A stretch of DNA of 64,000 bases from Adineta vaga (lineage: Eukaryota > Rotifera). The first letter of the stretch is position 1. Each line of letters begins with the position of its first letter. Below are positions 45,326-55,328 of this stretch, piece by piece. The stretch covers positions 15,438,001 to 15,502,000 of the forward strand of contig CP075495.1 in assembly GCA_021613535.1 (NCBI GenBank). The letters run 5' to 3'. Below the pieces are notes generated by a model. That model saw only the letters and a program-made list of their open reading frames with translations, did no database searches and was not told the DNA's origin. The position numbers were made by a program, and so were the translations under genes.

Positions 45326-46279
45326 ATGCTACGACGAGTAAATTTTTGGAAAGAAGAAAGTGAAGCTCCACTTTTACGTTTAAATCATTCGTTTTTACCA
45401 TCGGAAGAAATTCTTCAGAAAATTGAAGATAATGATGAAATTGATTTCGTTACAAATTTTAATCATGAACGAATTATTCGTCTCGATGCTGAACGAACAT
45501 TTTTAGGTGTCAATCAACGAACAACATTAATGGATGTTCTTTCATTTCTTCAAAATGAATTTAAATCTTATCATCAAGCAATGTCATATGTCGCAGGTTT
45601 TCTTCTACTAACTCATTCACCAATTAAAGTAATCGATATTATGCGTCAACTTCATCGAAAGATACTCGTTGGTTATTGGACTGAAGAACCTATTGCATTC
45701 GCAACTGATGCTTATGTTTTTGATTATCTTCTTGCTGATTTTTATCCAGATATTCATCAACATCTTTCGAAATCTTTTATTCTTCCTGAAACTTATGCAC
45801 AAAAATGGTTTACAACTTTATGTGTCAATGTTCTTCCATTCAAAGCACTTTTTCTATTCTTTGAAATATTTCGTACACAATCTTTATTAACATCATCAAA
45901 TACTTTTCTTTTTCAATTTGCATTAAGTTTAATGAAACATATTCGTGAAGGAATACTTCAAACAAAGAATATTGCTGTTATTTATCAACATCTACGATTA
46001 GATTCATCATTACCACAATTCAATACGAAATTCGATGAATTAACTGTGTCAATTGTTGAAGAAGCAAAAGATTATGATTTAACATCATATGATTTTGTTA
46101 AGTTACGTGAAAAAGCTTTCAATGAAAAATTACGATCACGATTAGAAGCAGCAAAACGAGCTCATGACGAGAAGAAAAATGATCAAACTTCTTGTATTAC
46201 TTCATCGTCATCTGATGATGATGATGATACGGACGATGAAACACTTGCTTCTCATATGGAACAATTACGTATTGAATAA
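45326..46279 (+). CDS. TBC-domain protein (Rab GTPase-activating)
   Basis: Single exon, 317 aa from ATG 45326 (MLRRVNFWKEE). TBC domain motifs: the arginine finger IIRLDAERTF (IxxDxxR form) and the glutamine finger YHQAMSYVAGFLLL (YxQ form; more often YCQGMxxVA). They are followed by FATDAYVFDYLLADFYPDI and a helical bundle. A disordered acidic tail with a Ser/Asp run (SSSSDDDDDTDDE) ends the protein. TBC proteins speed up GTP hydrolysis on Rab GTPases in membrane traffic. Both catalytic fingers are present, so activity is plausible although the domain is short (about 200 residues). Target Rab unknown. Confidence 0.83.
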   Translation: MLRRVNFWKEESEAPLLRLNHSFLPSEEILQKIEDNDEIDFVTNFNHERIIRLDAERTFLGVNQRTTLMDVLSFLQNEFKSYHQAMSYVAGFLLLTHSPIKVIDIMRQLHRKILVGYWTEEPIAFATDAYVFDYLLADFYPDIHQHLSKSFILPETYAQKWFTTLCVNVLPFKALFLFFEIFRTQSLLTSSNTFLFQFALSLMKHIREGILQTKNIAVIYQHLRLDSSLPQFNTKFDELTVSIVEEAKDYDLTSYDFVKLREKAFNEKLRSRLEAAKRAHDEKKNDQTSCITSSSSDDDDDTDDETLASHMEQLRIE

Positions 46280-46942
46280 AATTTATTTAAACTATACTAG
46301 AATAATTAGTTATTTGATTATTAATATAATAAGATTCTTCTTCATTATCAAACATCATGCCAAGAAGATTTACGCTCGCAATGACTGTTTGTCCACGTTG
46401 CGTACCACCTAAGATTCATCGTTATAGACGATTAAACGTATCTGTTATAAAAATATACTTTGATTATTATCGATAACTATTACAATAGGAATATTATCAT
46501 AACATTTCGGTAATAAAAATAAAAAGAAATTGTAGAAAACTATGAATTACATGATAATAAATAGGAAATAATTGTTTAATATGTTTTTTTTTCAAATCAT
46601 TCTTTATTTTGAAATGATATAAAATCAATGAAACTTTTTTTCTCTTATTTAACTGTATATTATATTATTATACTGTTATCTAGAACAAATCTCTCATTCT
46701 TTACGTGTACATATCTTTAATATCAAAATAATTTGATAAAAAAATCGATATCCTTTTTTTCTATTCGTAATCAAAAAATTGTATTTAGAAAATGTTCGAT
46801 GATGATAGATATGTATTATATGAAATGATAGATTTGATTTTTGTTAAAGGTTAATAACCTTTTCGCCTCAATCGAAACGAACATATTATTCTTCTTTCTT
46901 TTTTTCATTTCATTAACTTACTTAATATTTCTTTGATACAAT
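46280..46942. other. Spacer upstream of FNT1
   Basis: AT-rich except a less AT-rich patch near 46356-46440. A 38-codon ORF there (MPRRFTLAMTVCPRC) is not supported by anything else. Nothing recognised. Confidence 0.35.
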
Positions 46943-47767
46943 ATGAGTGATGCTTATAATATCTCTGAAACATTGGAACATTTATCAAATATTGGAATTA
47001 AAAAATCTAAACAAAAAATCGATCATTTAATAATAAAATCATTTCTAGCAGGTATTTTACTTTCTTTTGGTGGTTTATTTTTATTAACTATCGGTGGTGG
47101 AAGTCTTCCATTAAAAGAACAATTTGGTTCAAGTATTCATAAAACAATTCAAGCTTTTGTATTTCCCATTGGTCTTGTTTTGGTTATTCTTACGGGTGCT
47201 GATTTATTCACCAGTAATACGATGATCTTAACCATATCAACATTAAATAAAAAGACAACATGGCTTCAACTTCTTATTTCATGGTCAATCTCATATATTG
47301 GAAATCTTATAGGTTGTCTATTTTTTCAATTTATTCTTGTTTATTATGCAGGTCTTCTTTCATCGGATCCTTATCGTTCATTTTCAATACAATATACGGA
47401 AGCGAAAGGTAATACACCATGGTATCAAATGTTTCTAAGAGGTATTGGAGGAAATTGGTTGGTTTGTCTTGCATTCTGTTTAAGTACAAGTGCACGTGAT
47501 ATTAATTCAAAAATTGTTGCGATATTTTTACCTATTTGTTTGTTTATTGCTGTTGGATTTGAACATTCAATTGCAAATATGTTTACTGTTCAAATGGGTA
47601 TGTTACTTGGTGCAAATGTTTCAATTGGACAATATATTTTAGTTGTTTTATTACCAGTTACATTTGGGAATATTATTGGCGGAGGATTTTTTGTCGGAGG
47701 TTTATATTGGTATTTATATTTAGCAAAACAACAACAACCAAAAGATAATCCTATTGTCGATGTATAA
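46943..47767 (+). CDS. Formate/nitrite transporter family channel, copy 1
   Basis: Single exon, 274 aa, the usual FNT length. FNT proteins are pentameric channels for formate, nitrite, hydrosulfide or lactate. Seen motifs: FLAGILLSFGGLFLLTIGG (TM1), GLVLVILTGADLFTSNTM (TM2 with the periplasmic slit), QYTEAKGNTPWYQMFLRG with the conserved Lys, GGNWLVCLAFCLSTSARD, and GFEHSIANMFTVQMGMLLGA with the central His. FNT genes are common in bacteria, fungi and protists and rare in animals, so transfer is likely (inference). The plasma membrane is the probable site. A second full copy (52150-53031) and two truncated copies lie within 17 kb. Confidence 0.92.
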   Translation: MSDAYNISETLEHLSNIGIKKSKQKIDHLIIKSFLAGILLSFGGLFLLTIGGGSLPLKEQFGSSIHKTIQAFVFPIGLVLVILTGADLFTSNTMILTISTLNKKTTWLQLLISWSISYIGNLIGCLFFQFILVYYAGLLSSDPYRSFSIQYTEAKGNTPWYQMFLRGIGGNWLVCLAFCLSTSARDINSKIVAIFLPICLFIAVGFEHSIANMFTVQMGMLLGANVSIGQYILVVLLPVTFGNIIGGGFFVGGLYWYLYLAKQQQPKDNPIVDV

Positions 47768-48193
47768 ATATACACTTATCAAAAGATCTAAAATAATATA
47801 TTGGTTTTGTTCGATCTTGATCTAATTTAATTATTCAAAAAATAAAAAACTATTTCAAATGAGTTTTAAGCATATTGTGCATTTCTTTCTTTTTAGTTTT
47901 TAAATAAATATAAAATCAGACTTGATATATATTCGGATATAGAATCGATGGAATTCTCTTATCTTATGTTAAGAAATGTCTCAATGGATATTTTTATTCT
48001 TAATTTGTTGTCTAATAAATTAGGAAACGCAATTGATTTATACACGGTGTTTTATAAATAACACCCAGATAAGTAATTTAAATATCTCCGCTATAGATGT
48101 CGGTTGAATGAGCTGATCTTTTTATCTGTGATCAAGGCTTACTTAAAAATTTTTGTTATAAAAAAAGCCATGAACAAAATCGAACGTCCTATA
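47768..48193. other. Spacer, no gene seen
   Basis: AT-rich 3' flank of FNT1 up to the foldback element. Nothing recognised. Confidence 0.35.
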
Positions 48194-48665
48194 AAGGGCG
48201 TCCCAGAAGTTCTGAGGAAATTTTAAGATTCATCGTTCTCGTCGTCGGTAAAAGCAAACTCTTTTAAACTTTCACAGATTATTGTACATAGTTATAGTGC
48301 TATCTGGCTATAAAGTTTCAGATCTATAGCTTGTATTATGGATGGGAATCAATAACTACGTTGTCATGTCATTAACATCAGTCAATAGGAATTGGTTGCT
48401 GCAATTCTGTAGCGCTTTTCAAAGCACATCTGTCAAAAAAGTTTTTAGATCTTATCATTTACGGAAGCCAAAATACAGGGAAAATAAACGAATGAAAACT
48501 CGAAAATTTTCAGAAAATAGTACATGACAACGTTGTTATTGATTCCCATCCATAATACAAGCTATAGATCCGAAACTTTATATGTGTAAGTTTCAAACAG
48601 TTTGCTTTTATCGACGACGAGGACGATAAATCTTAAAATTTCCTCGGAACTTCTGAGACACCCTT
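48194..48665. mobile_element. Foldback MITE, Tc1/mariner-like ends, TA target duplication
   Basis: About 472 bp with long imperfect terminal inverted repeats of about 150-170 bp. Both ends read inward AAGGGYGTCYCAGAAGTTC, and the arms continue in parallel through GAGGAAATTTTAAGAT, CTCGTCGTCG, AAAAGCAAACT, TATAGCTTGTATTATGG and ATGGGAATCAATAAC. TA lies at each border (48192-48193 and 48666-48667). The GGGxGTCCCAGAA end and TA duplication are typical of IS630-Tc1-mariner non-autonomous elements. No transposase remains; the unpaired centre has only a chance ORF. Confidence 0.8.
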
Positions 48666-48810
48666 TATATATATATATATTAAGACCAACAGAAACGAGA
48701 CGAACGTCATCTTCCAATTTAATAAAGATATTATTAATAATAAACCATCACCCTCAATCCCGAATAATTTATTTTTTAACATGTTTGATTTAACCAAATA
48801 TTGATAAAAA

Positions 48811-50476
48811 TCATGAAATTTTTGCTTGGGGAAAATATTGACCTAGATCGTCAGTAATTTCACATTCACGAAATAGAACTAATCGATGTCGTTTTGAACA
48901 ATTTGTTCGCATTGTTTGTCGTATAAAATTTCTTGTTGCTTTCTTCAGTACTTGATAATCGATCATAAGATAAACATTATTTGGTAAACAAGTGTTCGTA
49001 TCAATAAGAAATTGTTCGAGATAATCTTCATGAACTTCAACAAGATCAAGACAAAAAAGATGTGGATATTCAATGAGTAATAAATTTTCATTCTTGTCAT
49101 TTTGTGCTTTACCATTAATCAAAGTTAATTTTTCCATCAATGGAAATGATTGAGAAATTTGAAAGAAAAACTTATGATCAAAAGGTCGTTCGTCAAGTAA
49201 GGATATTTCACGTACATATTTGAACATTCCACCTCGAAAATTATTTATTCTATGGTTTTCTTTCTGTTCATATGGATAGGAATAAATATGACATTCACCT
49301 CGTCCAAGCTCGTGAAAATAGTCGATACAAGAGATAATTTGATTATTTAGAAAATCATCAAATGTATTTTGAATATCTTCATTGGATAATAATATTACTC
49401 AATTTTTAAGCCAAAAACCTGAACAAATATCAAATTTAAAATGATTTAGTTGTGACATTTGATTAATAATATTTTTTTTTCAAATTATTTCCATGAATAA
49501 ATGTGTTTTTGTAACAAATTCGGAGATATAAATGAAGTCTTTTTAAATTTAACATTCGAAGCAACAGTGGAATTACTAATTCATCATAGCCACTTGAATC
49601 TTGATCACGACATAATGAAAAACGTTCTAAGTGAGGTAAATTTTCCTAGAAAAAGAATTCTATTTAAATTACTTCGATATTAACTAAAATAATCTACCGT
49701 ATTATTGATTAATTGACGTGAAAAACGACGAATGAGAACAGTGTTAACATGAAATATTCGAAGTTGAGGAAAACATCCATCAAGTAGATAAAGACAATCG
49801 AAGAAAGATTGCACATTGACATGTAGTTCTGTAAGAGTTGAACAATTCAAAATTTGAAGATAACGTTTCAAATGATAGACATTGAACATAGTTTGAAAAT
49901 GATTGGAAGTTTAAATACTTTAGATTGGTGAACATATTAATGATATCTGCAAATATAATTGTATTTTCATCTTTTGTTAAAATCCCTTTCTCATTTTTAC
50001 GGATATGAACACTAAGTGATGTTATTTGATTTTGAAATAACATCCGTCAAATTAGTTTCATCTGAAAATATAAATACAAAATAATGAAAATTAAATTTGA
50101 ATACCTATCGTACCAGTAAACAGATGCTTTGCTTTTGCTTTTTCAAGATTATATAATCCAAGTCCATACAGATTAGGATAATTTATGCAAAGGATACGTT
50201 CCATACTTGATGATTCCACGTCCAGCCATTGGATTTTATGATGAATCAAAGGTAAAATTTGTAAAATAAAACGATCAAGTAGTATAGCAGATAATGGATG
50301 AATTGAATTATCGGAGAAACGTTTCATCAAGGATAAATGACTTGTAAAAGCTGAATCATGTGCAAATGTATTGAGTCTTTTATTAACATTTAACAAAGAA
50401 AAGAGTACCTCATCATTGGGCAAATTATTGCAAATAATCGTAAAATTTCATCAGGCAAATCATTCAATTGAACCAT
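48811..50476 (-). pseudogene. F-box/LRR-like protein pseudogene, copy 1
   Basis: The F-box start MVQLNDLPDEIL (ATG 50476) is followed by a 1-nt deletion relative to copy 2, so the frame is lost until MPNDEVLFSLLNVNKRL at 50423. An exon end at 50107 with a GT donor is kept. The next segment (50043-49680) is in another frame with stops. A TGA interrupts FWLKN-stop-VILLSNEDIQ near 49403. The last part (DDFLNNQIISCIDYFHEL ... QYFPQAKIS) is open to 48811. The intact relative is at 55329-57118. F-box proteins recruit substrates to SCF ubiquitin ligases; this copy cannot make a full protein. Confidence 0.75.
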
Positions 50477-50574
50477 TGAGTGTGCTATTATTACTTTCAC
50501 CACTCTTGATTTGCTCGCCACTTTGAAACGTGATCATTTATATTGTTTATATTCATTTTCTCTATTTAACCTTA

Positions 50575-50750
50575 GGCCGAAAACAGACAGAAAAACTGAA
50601 TTAAGTTCAAATTGAATGGGACGTCCGATTGGGTCATTATCGTCTTGAATTACGTTGAATCATCTTTTTTAGATGATTTAAGACCAAAACGCAATTGTAT
50701 TGGTTGATTCAATTTTAAATTTAATTCACTTTTTCTGTCTGTTTTCGGCC
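50575..50750. mobile_element. 176-bp foldback MITE at the F-box/FNT junction (copy 1)
   Basis: Inverted arms of at least 30 bp: GGCCGAAAACAGACAGAAAA at the left end and its complement at the right end, continuing through GTGAATTAA. A 3-bp TTA duplication is inferred: TTA at 50572-50574, mutated to TTT on the right here but TTA in the second copy at 63234-63236. No coding capacity. Confidence 0.8.
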
Positions 50751-50983
50751 TTTCTGTTCAAATGGAAATGTTACTTGGTGCAAATGTTTCAATTGGACAA
50801 TATATTTTAGTTATTTTATTACCAGTTACATTTGGGAATATTATTAGCGGAGGATTTTTTGTCGGAGGTTTACATTGGTATTTGTATTTAGCGAAAAGGT
50901 CAAATGAAAATATTGATATTGAGGTCCAATTACCAGAAGCAACTGTTTACCACAGTGTAAAACAACATAACGATGCTGTTTGA
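50751..50983 (+). pseudogene. Truncated FNT transporter (C-terminal fragment, copy 1)
   Basis: Starts abruptly at the foldback element. The first 214 or so residues of the FNT protein are missing; what is left is the last two TM helices (EMLLGANVSIGQYILVILL to GGFFVGGLHWYLYLAKR) and the tail. The TM part is closest to FNT1 (VTFGN, GGL), while the tail (TVYHSVKQHND) matches FNT2. No upstream exon could supply the pore residues, so it cannot be a functional channel. Confidence 0.82.
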
Positions 50984-52149
50984 CGTTAGTTGATCAAATT
51001 ACTCAGAAAAAACAAACAATTATAGAAAATTTGTAAACGTTTTGTTTTTGTTTTTGGCTTTTCTTTTAATTTAGTTTAGTTTAGTTTAGTTTGAAAAGAA
51101 TCATGAATAAAAATTTCAATATAGATGATTACGTTGAAGAAACGATATCTTTATTCACACTCTCAAAAACACTTCCTTTTTATTTTCATCCCAGTTCGAA
51201 AGTACAATGACTATTCGTATTTGAAAACATTTAATCAATCAGGTGTGAAACTGATTTTCCCTTGGGTATTTTATGGGTCATTTTAACAATGAATTCTTTT
51301 GGGAAACAATGTCATGACTGTGACGTAGTGTAATGTTTGTCTTCATTGATTATCTTTTGTTCTGCCGTTATTGATTCTTCCACATATTGTGTTCTCACCT
51401 TCACACATTTTCTTCCACTCTCATATGTTTTTTCTCTTTTCTTTTCTTCGCTTCTCGCATCGACACGTACATAAGGCTGATATTCTTTTGTTTTATGGAT
51501 ATATTGTTTTCATCATCACAACAAAAAAGAAGGAGCTGTGATACACAGCTACATGCAACAACGACGCATTCATAAAAAGTGATAATATGGGCAAATTAGT
51601 GAAGATAAATGTTAAAGTACAGGTATGATACGAATACCATATCTTTTTTCATTTTGTTCTTCTCATCTTTCGTTGTCCTATGCATATACAATGATGTGCG
51701 TGTTTAACTCTAATCAGTCAAGTGTTTGCGTGTGTGTATATTTATTTTTAATAAAAGTAGAGCTCGAGAAGCGTTATAACAGAAATGAATATTGCTAACA
51801 CGTTTAGATGGAAAAAGCTAGAGCGCTAATGGAGCTACGATTTCTTTATTTCTTCACGTTATGTGTCGCATCATTTCCTTATAAAATATACGCTTATATA
51901 TTCAACCAATGGAGAGAATGAAACAGAAATATAGAAGGAAAGGATAATCAATAGAAAAGAAGTTGGGGGACAAAGTACCCGAATGATGTTGAGTAATAAG
52001 ACAACATGACAAGGACGACACATCATAAAGAACGAAGAACAGGACAACTATCGTTACAAATATATAATTCTTTTTCTTTTTTTTTTTGCATCGATAACCA
52101 ATCTATTATTTCTTTCATCCTAATAACAACCTCGATATATTCTTAAACA
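50984..52149. other. Spacer upstream of FNT2
   Basis: Contains a (TTTAG)n-type tract (about 51071-51096). Otherwise AT-rich with no convincing coding frame. Presumably holds the FNT2 promoter. Confidence 0.4.
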
Positions 52150-53031
52150 ATGGCGGATGCTTTTGATATTTCCGAGACATTTCATCATTTATCACATCTT
52201 GGAATTAAAAAAGCAAAACAAAGAATAGATCATCAATTTATAAGATCATTTTTAGGTGGTATTTTACTTTCATTTAGTGGTTTATTTTTATTAACTGCTG
52301 GCGGTGGAAGTCTTCCATTAAAAGAACAGTTTGGTTCAAGTATTCATAAAATAATTCAAGCTGGTGTATTTCCAACTGGTCTTGTTTTAGTTATTCTTAC
52401 TGGCGCTGAATTATTTACAAGTAATACAATGATACTTACTTTATCAACATTAAATAGAAAGACAACATTGCTTCAACTTCTTCGTGCATGGTTAATATCT
52501 TATATTGGAAATCTTGTTGGTTGTATATTTTTTCAATTTATTTTTGTTTATTATGCAGGTCTTCTTGCAAATGATCCTTATCGTTCATTTTCAATACAAT
52601 ATACGGAAGCCAAATGTAATACACCATGGTATCAAATGTTTCTAAGAGGTATTGGTGCAAATTGGCTCGTCTGTCTTGCATATTGTTTTGGTTCGGGTGC
52701 ACGTGATATCAATTCAAAAGTTCTTGCGATATTTTTACCTATTTGTCTGTTCATTGCTGTTGGATTTGAACATTCAATTGCAAATATGTTTACTGTTCAA
52801 ATGGGAATGTTACTTGGTGCAAATGTTTCAATTGGACAATATATTTTAGTTGTTTTATTACCAGTGACAGGTGGAAATATTATTGGTGGAGGATTTTTTG
52901 TTGGATGTTTAAATTGGTATTTATATTTAGCTAAACAATCGAATGAACATATCGATGGTGATGCCGAATTAGTACCTGTACCAACTGTTTATCACAGTGT
53001 AAAGCAGAATGATGATACTGTTCGACCCTAA
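52150..53031 (+). CDS. Formate/nitrite transporter family channel, copy 2
   Basis: Single exon, 293 aa. It is very close to copy 1 over the whole channel (GILLSFSGLFLLTAGGGSLP, GLVLVILTGAELFTSNTM, TEAKCNTPWYQMFLRGIGAN, GFEHSIANMFTVQMGMLLGA). It differs at the C-terminus, which is longer and carries TVYHSVKQNDDTVRP. The slit, Lys and His features are intact, so it should be functional. Its last about 240 bp and the following spacer are repeated almost identically at 63236-63714, pointing to a recent duplication or gene conversion. Confidence 0.92.
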   Translation: MADAFDISETFHHLSHLGIKKAKQRIDHQFIRSFLGGILLSFSGLFLLTAGGGSLPLKEQFGSSIHKIIQAGVFPTGLVLVILTGAELFTSNTMILTLSTLNRKTTLLQLLRAWLISYIGNLVGCIFFQFIFVYYAGLLANDPYRSFSIQYTEAKCNTPWYQMFLRGIGANWLVCLAYCFGSGARDINSKVLAIFLPICLFIAVGFEHSIANMFTVQMGMLLGANVSIGQYILVVLLPVTGGNIIGGGFFVGCLNWYLYLAKQSNEHIDGDAELVPVPTVYHSVKQNDDTVRP

Positions 53032-53162
53032 TTTAATCAATTTATGCAACAAAAAAAAGAAGAAAATAAACAACAGATTTTTTTTTCTTTTGAAGCCTTT
53101 TAGAAATTTTTAAGTGTTTTGTGTATCTTTCCTTTTAGTTTAGTTTATTTTGAAAAGAATAA

Positions 53163-53188
53163 TAAATAAATAAATAAATAAATAATAG
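53163..53188. repeat. (AAATA)/(AAAT)n tract
   Basis: Short AATA-type tandem repeat in the 3' flank of FNT2. The same tract appears at about 63604-63630 in the duplicated copy. Confidence 0.7.
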
Positions 53189-53269
53189 ATTTATTTTGCA
53201 TATATAAATATTACTTTTATTCATTATCACAAAAGTTTGAAGAACGAAATCAATCAGTCTATTTTACGG

Positions 53270-54272
53270 ATGTTGAATCTAAGGTGCATATTTTTCATAT
53301 TTATTCCTTTTTTGATTGAAGGAAGTGTGATTGATTTATCTCATTTTTCAATTCTAACTTCTCCATCATCTTATCCATCATATAAATTCAATATTCTTCA
53401 TCATTTGACTGCCATCTCACCTTATTTTGATTCAGAATCCAATGAATTAAATCCTGATCCACCATTGGGTTGTACAATCGATAAAGCAATCTATTTAGTT
53501 CGTCATGGTTCTATCTATGCTAATGATTATGATTATGAACATACAATTGAACCATTTATAAAACGTTTACAATCTTCATTGAAACAAATAGATTTCTCGC
53601 GATCAAAAGAATTGGCTTTTTTAGCAACTTGGAATTCACCAATAACAAATAGTGATGAACAAGTTGAAAAATTAACACAATCAGGTAGTAATGAAGCGTT
53701 TAAACTCGGTACTCAATTAGCATCTCGTTATCCGAATCTAAAAACGAAAATTTGGGCTTCATCATCGAATCGAACAAAGGAAAGTGCTGCATCACTTTTC
53801 ACAGGACTTTCTGGTAATAAGAAAACAATTGATGATATATCAATTATAATGGAAGAGAAGAATCAAGGTGCAAATACATTATCACCAACAAAAACTTGTT
53901 CATTATTTAATATTACATTAGGTACTCAAGAAGCAGAGACATGGTTAAAACATTATTCTTTATCAATTCAAACTCGATTGAATAATCAAATAATTGGATT
54001 TGAATTTTCATCGAATGATATTTTGGCTATGCAAGAATTATACAATGAGTACAGATCAAAATCTTTATATTAATGTTGTTCATCGAGAAATGTTACCTTT
54101 AGTATTAACAGCATTGGGAATTTATAATGATTCATATGAAGAAAATCTTATCTTTTCTTTAGATCGTATTAATTATCAAAGAAAATGGAAATCAAGTCAA
54201 TTTGTTCCTTTTCTTGGTCAAATTGCATTGGAAAGACTTCAATGTAATTCAAAGGTGACGACAAGATTTTGA
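53270..54272 (+). pseudogene. Histidine acid phosphatase (phytase/MINPP-like), broken
   Basis: ATG 53270 starts a signal peptide (IFFIFIPFLIEGS). The phosphatase core follows: AIYLVRHGSIYAND with the catalytic RHG, then LTQSGSNEAFKLGTQLASRY and WASSSNRTKESAA. After LAMQELYN the frame ends at TAA 54071-54073. The C-terminal part continues in another frame as NVVHREMLPLVLTALGIYND and PFLGQIALERLQCNS. The region that normally separates these blocks is largely missing, so an internal deletion plus frameshift has occurred. The remaining C-terminus runs into a foldback element at 54251 and stops there. The histidine phosphatase family hydrolyses phosphate esters such as inositol phosphates. This copy is probably inactive. 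Confidence 0.78.
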
Positions 54273-54575
54273 CCCAAGAATGGGATCTATGTAGGTTTAT
54301 AGAGAAAACCTTTCTCTATCCAACGGTATATATTTCATCGAGCTCTGTAGTATACCACAAAAGGACAAAGTTTGGCTTGGATATGAACACTCTGACTTTA
54401 GTTTACAGGATATTGACGTTAAAATTGCACAGATTAGACTAAAAATTCACCCTTTCACGGTGCACAATAGAATTTGTTCAGATAGATACCATTGGATAGA
54501 GAAAGTTTTCCTCTACAAACTTATCCATGTTCCATTCTTGGGTCACAAATTTACCTAAAACTTGTCGTCGCCTTT
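54251..54575. mobile_element. Foldback element in the 3' part of the phosphatase gene
   Basis: About 325 bp. Ends read inward AAAGGYGACGACAAG. The arms match imperfectly for about 90-100 bp (TGACCCAAGAATGG, TTTSTCTATCCAAYGGTAT). No transposase. Flanks give no clear target duplication (left ...TGTAATTC, right GAGATG...). Its insertion replaces the C-terminal codons of the phosphatase. Confidence 0.72.
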
Positions 54576-55328
54576 GAGATGATTGATTATGACCGTATAG
54601 TTCTATCGAAAAGAAAAACATTTATTATTAACTAAACTATAATCGTAGAAAAACGAATCCTTCTTACTAGAACATGCTCGTTGAATTGATGAATATCGTT
54701 TACTGTCAAGTATTTGAAGATGTTTGATCATTTCTAATGCAATTTTTCCTTTGTATGATAGTTGTTCTACAATACGATTAGCATACCGTGTATTTGTTAA
54801 ATCTTTTCAATCGATATTCAATAATAATAGCAGCAGCAGCAATCGATAATCGTTCGTATGATCATCTTATGTGTACAATCACAATACCAAAGAACATAAA
54901 AGTGTCAACTTGAGTTGATGATGATGTTGGTGGTCATATCAATGTAACAAATTTGGTTGACATCATCTAATGGTTACATTGAATTTTTATGCCAGATTCT
55001 ATATAAAATCAAATGAAATGAGAAGAAATATCCAGAGAGATAAAAAATAAAAGAATTCACTTGAATGTACATATTCATATCATCATTTTGTACATATGAA
55101 TGAAGGTAACTGTATATTTTCTTCTATTCATATAAAGAACTGACAAGGTTGAAGCAACCAAAATAAAATGTAATTGATCAGTCATTTTATTTTCATCATT
55201 ACTATTGATATTTATCGAAATTATCATTTTCGACGAGTGACCCACTTGTTTCAACAGCAGATCAATGGAAATGAAAGTGTTTTCGTTCGAGTCGATTTTA
55301 TTGAAAGAAATTTTATCAAAAATAGCAT
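54576..55328. other. Gene fragments between phosphatase and F-box gene
   Basis: On the minus strand 54808-54668 is coding-like (RYANRIVEQLSYKGKIALEM, ILDSKRYSSIQRACS), ending at a GTAAGA donor; it looks like a stranded exon of an unknown gene. Another minus frame, 55332-55075, includes IDLLLKQVGHSSKMIISI and KMTDQLHFILVAS. It faintly recalls hotdog-fold acyl-CoA thioesterases but has no N- or C-terminal continuation. Neither can be completed. An (AGC)n tract lies near 54827-54840. Confidence 0.4.
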
